Shown here: positions 46,796 through 54,994 of the stretch, in pieces
Numbering within the stretch: the stretch's first letter is position 1
Layout of the letters: each line of letters opens with the position of its first letter
Source: Acidobacteriaceae bacterium
Lineage (GTDB): Bacteria; Acidobacteriota; Terriglobia; Terriglobales; Acidobacteriaceae
NCBI GenBank assembly: GCA_003134655.1
Contig: PLBY01000085.1
Coordinates: 10,716-74,715, forward strand
Direction: 5' to 3'
Length of the DNA: 64,000 nucleotides
Translations under genes and position numbers: made by a program
Notes under the pieces: model-generated
What the model was told of the DNA's origin: nothing
Databases searched by the model: none
What the model saw: only the letters and a program-made list of their open reading frames with translations

Positions 46796-48022
46796 ATGCG
46801 AGTCTTGCTGGCTGGTTTTCTGCTTTCCTCTGCGCTGGTAGCGCAGGAGCAGGAGCACGCCGTTGCTCCCGTGCAGACGCCAGCTCACGCGAGTCGCTTT
46901 TACTCGCCCGCTGTAGACGCGGGAGATTACGTCTACGTTTCCGGCCAAGGCTCTCGCCGGCCGGATGGTAGTTCGCCCTCGACTTTTGATGCTCAGGTGC
47001 GGCAGGCGCTGGACAACGTGAAGGCGACCGTCGAATCCGCGGGATTGACCATGGAGCACGTGGTGTACACGCAGGTTTACCTGCAGAACATGAGCCAGTA
47101 CGGGGAAATGAACAAGATCTTCGCCGAATACTTTGCGAAGGCTCCGCCGGCACGCGCCGTGCTGGGCATAGCACGGGTGCCGGAGTCGCCCATTCAGATC
47201 AATGCCGTCGCCGTGCGCAGTTTGACGGACAAGCGGGCTGTCTATCCACCGAACTTCAAATCAGAGGATCCGGCTGCGCCGGGAATTCTCACACACGACC
47301 GGCTTTTTATCTCGGGCATGGCAGGCAGCGATTCCGGCAAGGTTCCGGATGATCCCGCAGCGCAGGTCGATCTGGCGCTCGATCGCCTGCAGGCGGTGTT
47401 GAAGGCAGCTGGCCTTGACCTCGGCAACATGGTTTTCGTCAATCCCTACCTGACCGCCGAAATTCCCGGGCGGGTTATGAATGAGCGTTACGCGCGGCGG
47501 TTTGAGTTCGGCAATACTCCGGCGCGGGCCACCATCGAGGTAGCGAGTCTCCCCGGCGGCGCCCACATCGAATACACGGGCGTGGCCGTGCGCGATCTAA
47601 AACTGCGGAAGGCCGTACGTCCGAAGAACATGCCGCCCAGTCCCACGGCAAGTCCCTGCGTTTTTGCCGGCGACACTCTGTACTGTTCGGCAAAGGATGG
47701 ATTCATTCCGGGCCCTCACGGCGGCGTTTACGCAACCAGCACGCCACATCAACTCCGGCAGACCATGCGCAATCAACTCGATAATCTCGAAGAAGCTGAG
47801 ATGAGTTTCAACCAGGTGGTTTCCACCACCGTCTACCTGGACGATCTTTCGGACCTGCAGTTGTTTGACGAAGTGTACGCGCAGTATTTCGGACCAACGC
47901 CACCGGCGCGAACCACAGTGCAGCAGCTTGCTCCCACGCAACGCAAGCCTGACAAAGATGATCACTTCCCTGGGCTGGAGCAGGTCTCGCTCATCGCCGT
48001 CCGCAAGCCCGCGAGCCACTGA
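46796..48022 (+). CDS. Exported triple RidA-domain protein
   Basis: A 408-residue protein with signal peptide MRVLLAGFLLSSALVAQEQ. Three RidA-like domains in series: about 30-135 (DAGDYVYVSGQG, ending APPARAVLGIARVP), 140-270 (THDRLFISGMAGSD, NTPARATIEVASLPGGAHIEYTGVA) and 275-405 (FAGDTLYCSAKDG, TPPARTTVQQLAP). Each keeps the Arg of the PAR-A/T motif, so all three may be active; fused, they could mimic the trimer. The start is uncertain: GTG 46766 has a better upstream purine stretch and would add ten residues. It is downstream of the PLP gene by 43 bases. Confidence 0.85.
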   Translation: MRVLLAGFLLSSALVAQEQEHAVAPVQTPAHASRFYSPAVDAGDYVYVSGQGSRRPDGSSPSTFDAQVRQALDNVKATVESAGLTMEHVVYTQVYLQNMSQYGEMNKIFAEYFAKAPPARAVLGIARVPESPIQINAVAVRSLTDKRAVYPPNFKSEDPAAPGILTHDRLFISGMAGSDSGKVPDDPAAQVDLALDRLQAVLKAAGLDLGNMVFVNPYLTAEIPGRVMNERYARRFEFGNTPARATIEVASLPGGAHIEYTGVAVRDLKLRKAVRPKNMPPSPTASPCVFAGDTLYCSAKDGFIPGPHGGVYATSTPHQLRQTMRNQLDNLEEAEMSFNQVVSTTVYLDDLSDLQLFDEVYAQYFGPTPPARTTVQQLAPTQRKPDKDDHFPGLEQVSLIAVRKPASH

Positions 48023-48104
48023 TCCACCGCTACTGATCCAACATGGGGCGCGACGCAGAAGCTTAAAAGAGAGCTAAGGGTCTTGGCCTTGTCGAGCTAC
48101 CGGA

Positions 48105-48434
48105 CTACTTCTTGAACGTCCGGATATGGGCCACCAGTCCCTTAATATCTTCCGGCTTCAGAGATGCTCCATACTTCGGCATTTTGCCCTTGCCGTTCGT
48201 GATGATGTCTGTGAGTTCCGTGTCCGACATTCCCTGCACGAGGGCGGTTGAAAGATCGTGTGCGCCCATTTTTGTCCCCATCGCCGAACCGGTTCCGTCG
48301 GCCCCGTGGCATGTGGCACATTTTGCTTTGTAGAGCGTTTCCGACGCATTCTGCGCTTGAGCCGACAAAGCGAGAAGAAACACGACCGCGATTGCTGTCA
48401 TTGTGACGAACACTTTCAGTCCGATTGTTTTCAT
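48105..48434 (-). CDS. Small secreted monohaem cytochrome c
   Basis: A 109-residue protein from ATG 48434 (AAAGGA upstream) with a Sec signal (MKTIGLKVFVTMTAIAVVFL). One haem site CATCH in YKAKCATCHGADGTGSAMGTK, and Met ligand in GKMPKYG. It is a cytochrome c6/cbb3-CcoP-like class I fold and should be periplasmic. It lies downstream of the porin-like and decahaem genes on the same strand and could be the soluble shuttle for that conduit. Confidence 0.9.
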   Translation of the reverse strand: MKTIGLKVFVTMTAIAVVFLLALSAQAQNASETLYKAKCATCHGADGTGSAMGTKMGAHDLSTALVQGMSDTELTDIITNGKGKMPKYGASLKPEDIKGLVAHIRTFKK

Positions 48435-48558
48435 ATTCACAGTCCTTTCGATTTGCTGGTTAGACTTGCGTTCTCAATTTGCTAGATCCAACAACTCGGA
48501 ATGGCCTTTTATGTAGCAGTCGCAGTGGCAGCCCCACGCCTCGATGAACGATAGAACA

Positions 48559-50973
48559 TCAGAACGAGTAACGTAGCGACTCGGTTAGCGAGTTGGAGTG
48601 AAAATAGCGTGGCGCTGTTGGACCGACGAACGAACCTTCAGCGTACTGGTAATAATTCCAGCCCATGTTGAAAGCCCACCTGCGTGCAATATCCACGCTC
48701 AGGTTGGCCACCGGTTGCTGGTACTTGTACTGCAACGAGCCGAGGGGCTGCAGAATGTTGAACTGCGGTACGTTGCCCTCAACACTGGTGATGCTATAGC
48801 CAACGTTGGCCATCACCCGCTTCGCCGGCTTGAACCTGACAGTGGCCATTCCGAAATTGGTGTGGTTGGTGTAGTACGAGTTCGCCATCAAGTTGTTGGA
48901 CGTATCGTTCCCAGCACAGTCATTGTTATTGGCATTGGCCACGAAAGGAAGGATCACGCCGGTTGGCGGCGTGTCGTTGAAGCAGATCAGGGCATTCTGG
49001 ATTACGCTGTTGAAGTTGTATGCCAGATCCATTCCGAAGCGTTCGCGCGGCGCGAGCGACGCGGTCAGCCCGTAGTTCTGGTTGTGGCCCACAAACTGGG
49101 TCTGTGCGTCTCCGTTGGATAGGTTCAGGATGTTGATGGATCCGCCCAGGGTCGCCCACGAGCGCGCTGTGTAGGTCGTCTGGAAGCGGTAGCGCTCTAC
49201 TTTGCGCGGGGAGAGTCGGACGAACACACTGTTGAAGTTCGTGAGCTCCAGATCGAAATTCAATCGCAAGGTATGGATGGGCCGTGCCCAGAGCCCGAGG
49301 AGCGCCGTTTGTTCCAAGCCCACGAAATGGTCCACGTCTCCGGGTACATAGTCAATGAAGTGGTTAAAGTCCCGGTCACCATAGCGGTAACCGATGCGGA
49401 CGCCGGTTTTTTTCGAAACGTCCCAGGCGAGTTCGGTCTGATTTCTCGTCCAAGTCTGATTGAAAGATGACTGGGCTATGGTGGGCGTCCCTCCTGGAAG
49501 TGTTGGCGTAGTGAGCGGCGTACTCAGCAACGTGCACGGTGGCACTGCACAGCTATAGTCGAGTTCGTTGAAATTGCCATTCTGCGGAATGCGGTAGGCC
49601 CAAAAATAGAATTTCTCGATCAGGCGCAGGTGCTGGGTCAGGTGCAGAGTCGCCTCGAGATCGACCACGTCAGAAATGCGGTTTGCGGCGCCTATCCCAG
49701 CGCCGGTGAAGGCGAGGGTGTTGGTGCGAGTGAGCAGGCCGCCGAAAGACTCGTCCAACGGTGTGCTGGAAGTCGCGGAACTATAGGAAAAGGAACCGAG
49801 CACCTCTAACTTCTTGAAATAATTGCTGCGCAGGCTGATCCGCTCCGTGGGTATGGAAGTACGAATCCGCTGATTCCGCAAGTAGCTGGAGTATGCGCTG
49901 CATGTCACATTGGTCAGAGTCCCGCTGACAATCAAGCTGCTTTGGCCGGTCGGCACGGCGCAGGGTACCTTGTTCACAGTGTCCATGGACAAACCCAATG
50001 AAACTGAACTTGCAGGCGTCGTCGGCAGGAGCGCCTGGTCGATCGGATTCAGTTGGTAGTCAGTATCTCCCTTGTAGTAATCGAGGAATTGGTCGTAGCT
50101 GAGAACGGTGCGCGGCGCGATCCTGAAGTCCACACCCATTCGGTACGAATTCATGGTCGTGTTCCAGTTCTGCAGCAGCGAACCTTCCGTACCCTCGTGA
50201 ACGCTGCTATACGAAGGCCCGGTCATGTTGTTATGCGAATATCCCAAACGGAAGCTCACAACGGACTGCGGAAGCAACGTGAGATCGACGTCGCTCATGC
50301 GTCGCGTCGTATCGAACAGGTGAGGCGATCTCAGGATTGGAATTGACGGAGTAGAGGTTGAGGGATTTAGCGGATTCGCCAGTAAGTCGTAGTCAAAGAA
50401 GCTCTGATCGCGACGGAAACTGCCTTGCAGGTTGTACCACTTGTCTTTGTCTGCACGAAGGCGCATGTAGTTGTTGGGATCGCCTCCCCACCCCACGCTG
50501 TTGAGGTAGAGATTGTCGAACAGCAGGCCCTGGTGATCGACCGACTGCATCGTGAGCGTCTGGTCAAGTATTCGCGGGCCGGTCCGCAGATTCACCAAGG
50601 TGTCGTACATATCTTCGCTGCCGGTCACGTCGTTCGAGCGGTAGCCAAGCTCGACTGAGGAGTGAATCTGATACCCGCCGCGGGTCATGCCATCGGGCTC
50701 GGCGGGCGGTGCCGGAGTTGGACTGGTAGTCGGGGCCTGGGTCGGACTCGTAGCGGGAGTTTGGGCGGAGAGTTTGCCTGGTGAAGGCACGATCATTGCG
50801 CACAAAAGCATCGCTCGCGCTATCGCTCTTCGAGGCTTACGTTGGCCACAGGCAGCTGGCGAACTGCGCTCCGCTCGCGCCCTGCGGCTTCGCTCCGGAC
50901 AGGCTCGCGCGGGCGCAGATCTCTCCAGTAGCAAAGGCTCCAAATTGAGGGCGAGTTTTGTGGGCGGCTCCAT
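48559..50973 (-). CDS. MtrB/PioB-like outer-membrane beta-barrel
   Basis: An 804-residue protein whose C-terminus ends in Phe (LRYSF) like an outer-membrane barrel. Alternating amphipathic strands fill residues 110-804. The pattern GGYQIHSSVELGYRSNDVTGSEDMYDTLVNLRTGPRI, then LYLNSVGWGGDPNNYMRLRADK, is that of the MtrB/PioB porin family that sheathes a multihaem cytochrome. The first 50 residues (RSAPARACPERSRRARAERS) read as translated REP sequence, so the true N-terminus was probably altered. The signal core is AIARAMLLCAMIVPSPGKLSAQ. It lies nine bases after the decahaem gene. Confidence 0.85.
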   Translation of the reverse strand: MEPPTKLALNLEPLLLERSAPARACPERSRRARAERSSPAACGQRKPRRAIARAMLLCAMIVPSPGKLSAQTPATSPTQAPTTSPTPAPPAEPDGMTRGGYQIHSSVELGYRSNDVTGSEDMYDTLVNLRTGPRILDQTLTMQSVDHQGLLFDNLYLNSVGWGGDPNNYMRLRADKDKWYNLQGSFRRDQSFFDYDLLANPLNPSTSTPSIPILRSPHLFDTTRRMSDVDLTLLPQSVVSFRLGYSHNNMTGPSYSSVHEGTEGSLLQNWNTTMNSYRMGVDFRIAPRTVLSYDQFLDYYKGDTDYQLNPIDQALLPTTPASSVSLGLSMDTVNKVPCAVPTGQSSLIVSGTLTNVTCSAYSSYLRNQRIRTSIPTERISLRSNYFKKLEVLGSFSYSSATSSTPLDESFGGLLTRTNTLAFTGAGIGAANRISDVVDLEATLHLTQHLRLIEKFYFWAYRIPQNGNFNELDYSCAVPPCTLLSTPLTTPTLPGGTPTIAQSSFNQTWTRNQTELAWDVSKKTGVRIGYRYGDRDFNHFIDYVPGDVDHFVGLEQTALLGLWARPIHTLRLNFDLELTNFNSVFVRLSPRKVERYRFQTTYTARSWATLGGSINILNLSNGDAQTQFVGHNQNYGLTASLAPRERFGMDLAYNFNSVIQNALICFNDTPPTGVILPFVANANNNDCAGNDTSNNLMANSYYTNHTNFGMATVRFKPAKRVMANVGYSITSVEGNVPQFNILQPLGSLQYKYQQPVANLSVDIARRWAFNMGWNYYQYAEGSFVGPTAPRYFHSNSLTESLRYSF
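50845..50930. repeat. REP-like sequence in the 5' end of the barrel gene
   Basis: CTGCGCTCCGCTCGCGCCCT, GCGGCTTCGCTCCGGACAGG and CTCGCGCGGGC are of the REP type also seen near 22850 and 58560. Translated, they give the telltale CPERSRR stretch. Insertion here has extended or replaced the leader of the barrel protein. Confidence 0.6.
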
Positions 50974-50982
50974 TGGTGCTCC

Positions 50983-51990
50983 CTACTTGAAAAACACAGT
51001 GCTGAAATTGGAGCCATGAATCTGCGTGTGACACATGGTGCAAGCCTGATACTTCGCCGACTGATTGTGCGCGGGACCGCTTGGGCCCCCGGCCGTCAAC
51101 TGTGTCGAGAAAGTGTGACACTGCAGACAGAGCATGTTCACCGGCATTACATTGAGCAGCCGGGGATTGGTCGAACCGTGGGGTGAGTGGCAACTGGTGC
51201 AGCCCTCAGTCTTTACCGGCACATGTTCGTAGACGAAAGGACCTTGCTTGTCGACGTGGCACTTGTAGCAAATCGCGTCGCCGCTCGGCATGGTCCGCAA
51301 CTGCCGCACCGTTCCCGTGCCGTGCGGGTTGTGGCAGTCGTTGCACTGCACCAAGCCCTCGTTGACGCGGTGGTGGTATGGTTTCGTGAAATCTGCTTTG
51401 GCGGATGTGTGGCATCCGTAACACAACTGGGGTTGGTCCTGGACTAGCAGGAACTCTTCTCCCTTAGCATGATGAGGAGAGTGGCAATCGAGACATCCAA
51501 CGTCGCTACTGGAGTGGGCGGATTCGGTGAAGCGCGATTGTTCGTGGGCTTCGCCGTGGCAACTGAGACAGCGGGCGCTCGTCTCCTGCCGTGACTTCCC
51601 CTCGAACACCCATATCTTGGTTTTGTCGCCGCCGCCCGCCACATGGTCGGCTCCAGGACCATGACAACCCTCGCAACCTTGCTTTGAAGGGCCGCCCTTC
51701 TTGTTCAGAGTGGTTTTCCAGTGTGGCGTCTTCTCCCAGGCGTTATAGATTTCCTCGTGACAGGTCTTACACGTCTCGGCTCCCACATACTTGGACACAT
51801 CGGAGGATGGCGTGCCGGTCACCGGTGCGGTGCCAGATTGAACCGTCTTACCCGCGGCTGGCGGACTAGTCTGGCCGGGGGCTACGGCGACGACGAAAAG
51901 AGGGAAGATCAACAGAAGAGCTGAGATGGAGGCGCCCAACTCGCCGCGCCATACACGTTTGCCTGGACGATGATGATTCGAGGCGATCAT
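50983..51990 (-). CDS. Decahaem cytochrome c (DmsE/MtrA-like)
   Basis: A 335-residue exported protein from ATG 51990. Ten CxxCH sites in order: CKTCH, CEGCH, CLSCH, CLDCH, CYGCH, CNDCH, CYKCH, CTSCH, CLQCH and CTMCH. Distal His residues lie in SPHH and NPHG segments. Length and haem number match the MtrA/PioA/DmsE family, which inserts into an MtrB-type barrel to carry electrons across the outer membrane. The barrel gene follows by nine bases. A Pro/Thr linker follows the signal anchor (about residues 20-40). Confidence 0.92.
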   Translation of the reverse strand: MIASNHHRPGKRVWRGELGASISALLLIFPLFVVAVAPGQTSPPAAGKTVQSGTAPVTGTPSSDVSKYVGAETCKTCHEEIYNAWEKTPHWKTTLNKKGGPSKQGCEGCHGPGADHVAGGGDKTKIWVFEGKSRQETSARCLSCHGEAHEQSRFTESAHSSSDVGCLDCHSPHHAKGEEFLLVQDQPQLCYGCHTSAKADFTKPYHHRVNEGLVQCNDCHNPHGTGTVRQLRTMPSGDAICYKCHVDKQGPFVYEHVPVKTEGCTSCHSPHGSTNPRLLNVMPVNMLCLQCHTFSTQLTAGGPSGPAHNQSAKYQACTMCHTQIHGSNFSTVFFK

Positions 51991-52267
51991 TGAGTTCGAA
52001 GAGTGCAAGATATACAACAATTCACCATGCTGCCGCTGCTCAATATTGCACACCTCCAAGGATTAAGTAGCTCGCGCGGAAACCCAACACCGATTCCGCC
52101 CGAGTCACGGGCAATCCGGAACTCAATGTCTCCTGATCAGCACCGAGAAGCGCCCTTGTCGTCAACACGAAAAGGGTCGTCTAAAGAGCAGAAATCCGTC
52201 GCGCGGAATCGGAGCACACCGAAAAGTTATGGTCCAATAAGGCGGCAACGCCTCACCCTCTGGCTTT

Positions 52268-52897
52268 CTAATGAGCCGGAGCCGGTTGTGGAGTCCCCTG
52301 CGGTGCCTGCGTGCTGGGCGCGAAATTCACTTTTGGCACCTGGCGCGCTCCTTCGGATGCTGTGAAGTAGGCTTCGTTCGGCTTGAAGCCGGCCCATCCC
52401 GCAAAAATGCTATTCGGAAACTGCTGCACGTAGGTGTTGTAGTCCTGCAAGGTGTCGTTATAGCGCTTGCGTTCGACGGCGATGCGGTTCTCGGTGCCGG
52501 CGAGTTCGTCTTGCAGGCGCAAAAAGTTTTCGTTCGACTTCAATTGCGGATAGTTTTCTACGACCAGCAGCAGGCGTCCGATCGCTCCATCCAGTTGTCC
52601 GTTGGCGGCGATCTTTTGTTGCGGAGTTCCCGCCGAGAGCAGGGCTGAGCGCGCCTTGGCGATGTCGCCAAATACGGTCACCTCCTGCTGCGCGTATCCT
52701 TTGACCGTCTCGACCAGATTCGGGATCAGGTCGGCGCGCCGTTGCAGCACGATATCCACCTGCGACCAGGCGGATTTCACGGCTTCATTCTTGGTCACGA
52801 GCGTGTTCTTTACGCCGACATATTGCCCGAAGAAAATCAGGCTGAACACCGCCAGGATCACGATCAGCACGATGACTACAATTAGCCCCTTCCCCAT
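52268..52897 (-). CDS. lemA: LemA family protein
   Basis: A 209-residue protein with an N-terminal membrane anchor (residues 4-26) and a helical bundle. The family text is unmistakable: EAVKSAWSQVDIVLQRRADLIPNLVETVKGYA and FPNSIFAGWAGFKPNEAYF. The C-terminus is a short Pro/Gln-rich tail. Its function is not settled; it often pairs with TPM-domain proteins. Here the order is TPM protein, nucleotidyltransferase-like protein, LemA, with gaps of 14 and 30 bases, so one operon. Confidence 0.92.
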   Translation of the reverse strand: MGKGLIVVIVLIVILAVFSLIFFGQYVGVKNTLVTKNEAVKSAWSQVDIVLQRRADLIPNLVETVKGYAQQEVTVFGDIAKARSALLSAGTPQQKIAANGQLDGAIGRLLLVVENYPQLKSNENFLRLQDELAGTENRIAVERKRYNDTLQDYNTYVQQFPNSIFAGWAGFKPNEAYFTASEGARQVPKVNFAPSTQAPQGTPQPAPAH

Positions 52898-52927
52898 AAC
52901 TCCTCCTCAAAATATGTTGTGATGTCT

Positions 52928-53692
52928 TTACGTCCGGCCCGATGCATCTGAGTCTAACGCTTCATCCACCGCAGCAGTGACCTTCTCAACCGCGGTGACG
53001 TAGCGGGCCGCCAAATCGTCGATGTTCATTTTCTTGGGATCCGCTTTGTGCTCCCGAACATCCAGCGCCTGGTGAACGGCGGACAGATCGAAACCCACCC
53101 GCTTCGACAGCGTGTCCACGGCGGCTCTCCTGCTTGACTGCGAGGCATCGCCAAGTGCGATCAGGGCGTGGCGAAACAGCGTGCCGAACGATGGCACCGA
53201 GTGCAGCACAAGATCCCACAGGCGCGAATCGCTACCCGCCGCCAAAAGTAGCTGCTGGCGCAGCAGGATCAGTTTTTCCCGCAGCTCGTACTCGACCTGC
53301 ACGCGGTGCACGTGCATGGAAATTCGCAGACCCTGCACCACATTCTCACCAAAAAGGACGCGGTGATGTTGCTGCATGTCCAGGAATTCGATGGTGAAAA
53401 CATCGGTGGAGCGCTCGAGTTCCTGCCGGCTCATGCAAAGCGGCGGGGGCTGCTTCTGGCGGTCCCACCATTTCGCGACCGGTGCCAATGCTTGCAGAGC
53501 CGCATACGAGCTGTCGCGCAGGACACACATCAGGTTCAGGTTCGACAGTCCGGGATGAAAATCGCCGGAGACCGCCGAGCCGAACAGAATGATGCTCTCG
53601 ACGTTTGGCCCGGCCGCTTCGCGGACCCGCTTCACAAACTCGTCGATCTTCTCTTTCGTATCTTTCGCCGTCTTGTCTTCAACAGAAACCAT
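52928..53692 (-). CDS. Degenerate nucleotidyltransferase-like protein
   Basis: A 254-residue soluble protein. Residues 25-65 (VESIILFGSAVSGDFHPGLSNLNLM) follow the Pol-beta-type nucleotidyltransferase pattern GSxxxGD-x-SDIDL, but the two metal-binding Asp residues of the second motif are Asn (SNLNL), so transferase activity is unlikely. A helical C-terminal half follows, with HEPN-like character in general layout only. It is translated between the TPM and LemA genes and may be a binding partner in that operon. Confidence 0.75.
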   Translation of the reverse strand: MVSVEDKTAKDTKEKIDEFVKRVREAAGPNVESIILFGSAVSGDFHPGLSNLNLMCVLRDSSYAALQALAPVAKWWDRQKQPPPLCMSRQELERSTDVFTIEFLDMQQHHRVLFGENVVQGLRISMHVHRVQVEYELREKLILLRQQLLLAAGSDSRLWDLVLHSVPSFGTLFRHALIALGDASQSSRRAAVDTLSKRVGFDLSAVHQALDVREHKADPKKMNIDDLAARYVTAVEKVTAAVDEALDSDASGRT

Positions 53693-53706
53693 TGCGCCCT
53701 CGCTTG

Positions 53707-54516
53707 CTACCAGCTACCGCTTGATCCGCCGCCACCAGAACTGCCGCCACCGAATCCGCCGAACCCACCGCCGCCACCGAAGCCGCCACCCCCGCCGCCA
53801 AATCCACCACCGCCCCCGTAGCCGCCCCGTCCGCCGAAAATCTGAGAAAACAGAAGCCAGAAAAGGATGGTCCGCAACGGCGTGACGAGGATGATTACCA
53901 CGACGACAATAAATATGATGACCCCGCCGATGGAGATCCCCCCGCCGGGTTGCGGCACGCGTTGCGTTGGAGCGCGCGGCTGCGAGTTCGTCAGTTGCAC
54001 TCCCGCATCCGTCGCGATGACATTCGCAATGCGGCTCGTGACCAGGAGCAGGCCGTTGCTATCGTCTTGGCTCTGCATCAGCGGGATAGCCTCACGACGA
54101 AAACCGCCCACCTTCCCATCCGGCAGAATCGGTTCCAGGCCGTAACCCACTTCAATACGCGCGAGGCGATCCCGTATGACGTATAGGATCAGAACTCCAC
54201 GATCTGTGGACTTCCCGCCGATGCCCCATTTCTTGAATAGATCGACAGCGTAAGAGTCGATGTCAGCGCCGTCCAGCGAATTGATGGTCACGACCGCGAT
54301 CTGGGCGTGGGCCTTTTCGTCGACCTGGCGGCAGATGTCGCTGATCTGCGCGGTCGTACTCGGATCAAGGACGTGGGCGAAATCGTTGACGTAACCCGTG
54401 GGCTGGATCTGTGAGACAGACTCTGTTCGCGCGAGCGTACCCAGCGACAACACCAGGACCGCAGCCAGACACCATTGCGTACGCCAATTCACAGGCAAAT
54501 TGTACAAGACCGACAT
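53707..54516 (-). CDS. TPM-domain (DUF477) secreted/membrane protein
   Basis: A 269-residue protein with signal peptide (about residues 12-30). The TPM domain at about 38-160 has GYVNDFAHVLDPSTTAQI, AQIAVVTINSLDGADIDSYAVDLFKKWGIGGKSTDRGVLIL and RIEVGYGLEPILPDG. A membrane helix lies at about 190-225, and a C-terminal Gly-rich tail of (G)nFGGGGG repeats ends GSSGSW. This is the usual architecture of LemA partners. The Gly-rich stretch is a low-complexity region in DNA also (53720-53830). Confidence 0.9.
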   Translation of the reverse strand: MSVLYNLPVNWRTQWCLAAVLVLSLGTLARTESVSQIQPTGYVNDFAHVLDPSTTAQISDICRQVDEKAHAQIAVVTINSLDGADIDSYAVDLFKKWGIGGKSTDRGVLILYVIRDRLARIEVGYGLEPILPDGKVGGFRREAIPLMQSQDDSNGLLLVTSRIANVIATDAGVQLTNSQPRAPTQRVPQPGGGISIGGVIIFIVVVVIILVTPLRTILFWLLFSQIFGGRGGYGGGGGFGGGGGGFGGGGGFGGFGGGSSGGGGSSGSW

Positions 54517-54616
54517 GAAACGCTGTGACGCGGCCAGGGTTTCGCCGTCCCTTCACCGGGTACCCTTGCACACAAGCACATCTCACCTTAGTAATTTGAA
54601 GAAATTTACGGCAAGG

Positions 54617-54910
54617 ATGATGATAGGCAACGTGCCTGGTTCCGAAAATACGCGCCGCTGGCCACGCCTGCCCGTCGATATGCCCGTCCGCGTGGTGACC
54701 TCCAAGGGCTTTTCGACCACCGTGGTCGAGGGCCGGGGCACCGAAATGAGTGAAGGCGGCATGGTGTTGTATGCCGGAATCCTGCTGAACCCCGGGGATT
54801 TGCTGGAGATCGAGTTCGATACGCCCAGCCCCTCGCGCCTCCCCGCCATTGTCCGCTCGCGCAACGGCTTCTGCTTTGGCCTGGAATTCATCACTCCGCT
54901 GCCCGCCTAA
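54617..54910 (+). CDS. PilZ domain protein
   Basis: A 97-residue protein; start ATG 54617 (an adjacent ATG follows at 54620). The text NTRRWPRLPVDMPVRVVTSKG, then RGTEMSEGGMVLYAGILLNPGDLLEIEFD, and FCFGLEFITP carries the PilZ landmarks: RRxxR-like RRWPR and (D/N)xSxxG as EMSEGG. The Asp of the c-di-GMP motif is Glu, so binding is not assured. It is probably a stand-alone PilZ regulator. Confidence 0.85.
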   Translation: MMIGNVPGSENTRRWPRLPVDMPVRVVTSKGFSTTVVEGRGTEMSEGGMVLYAGILLNPGDLLEIEFDTPSPSRLPAIVRSRNGFCFGLEFITPLPA

Positions 54911-54994
54911 CTTCGTCTTCTCTTCCGTGACATTCCCAATGAGTTTGTTCTAGCATCTTGTCCTAGCATCGACACGCACGTTGGGGGCGGTTCC

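Noticed and set aside
45508..46797. 429-codon minus-strand frame opposite PLP copy B
   Set aside because: The plus-strand protein has a Tat signal, PLP motifs and a strong ribosome site; the antisense frame has none.
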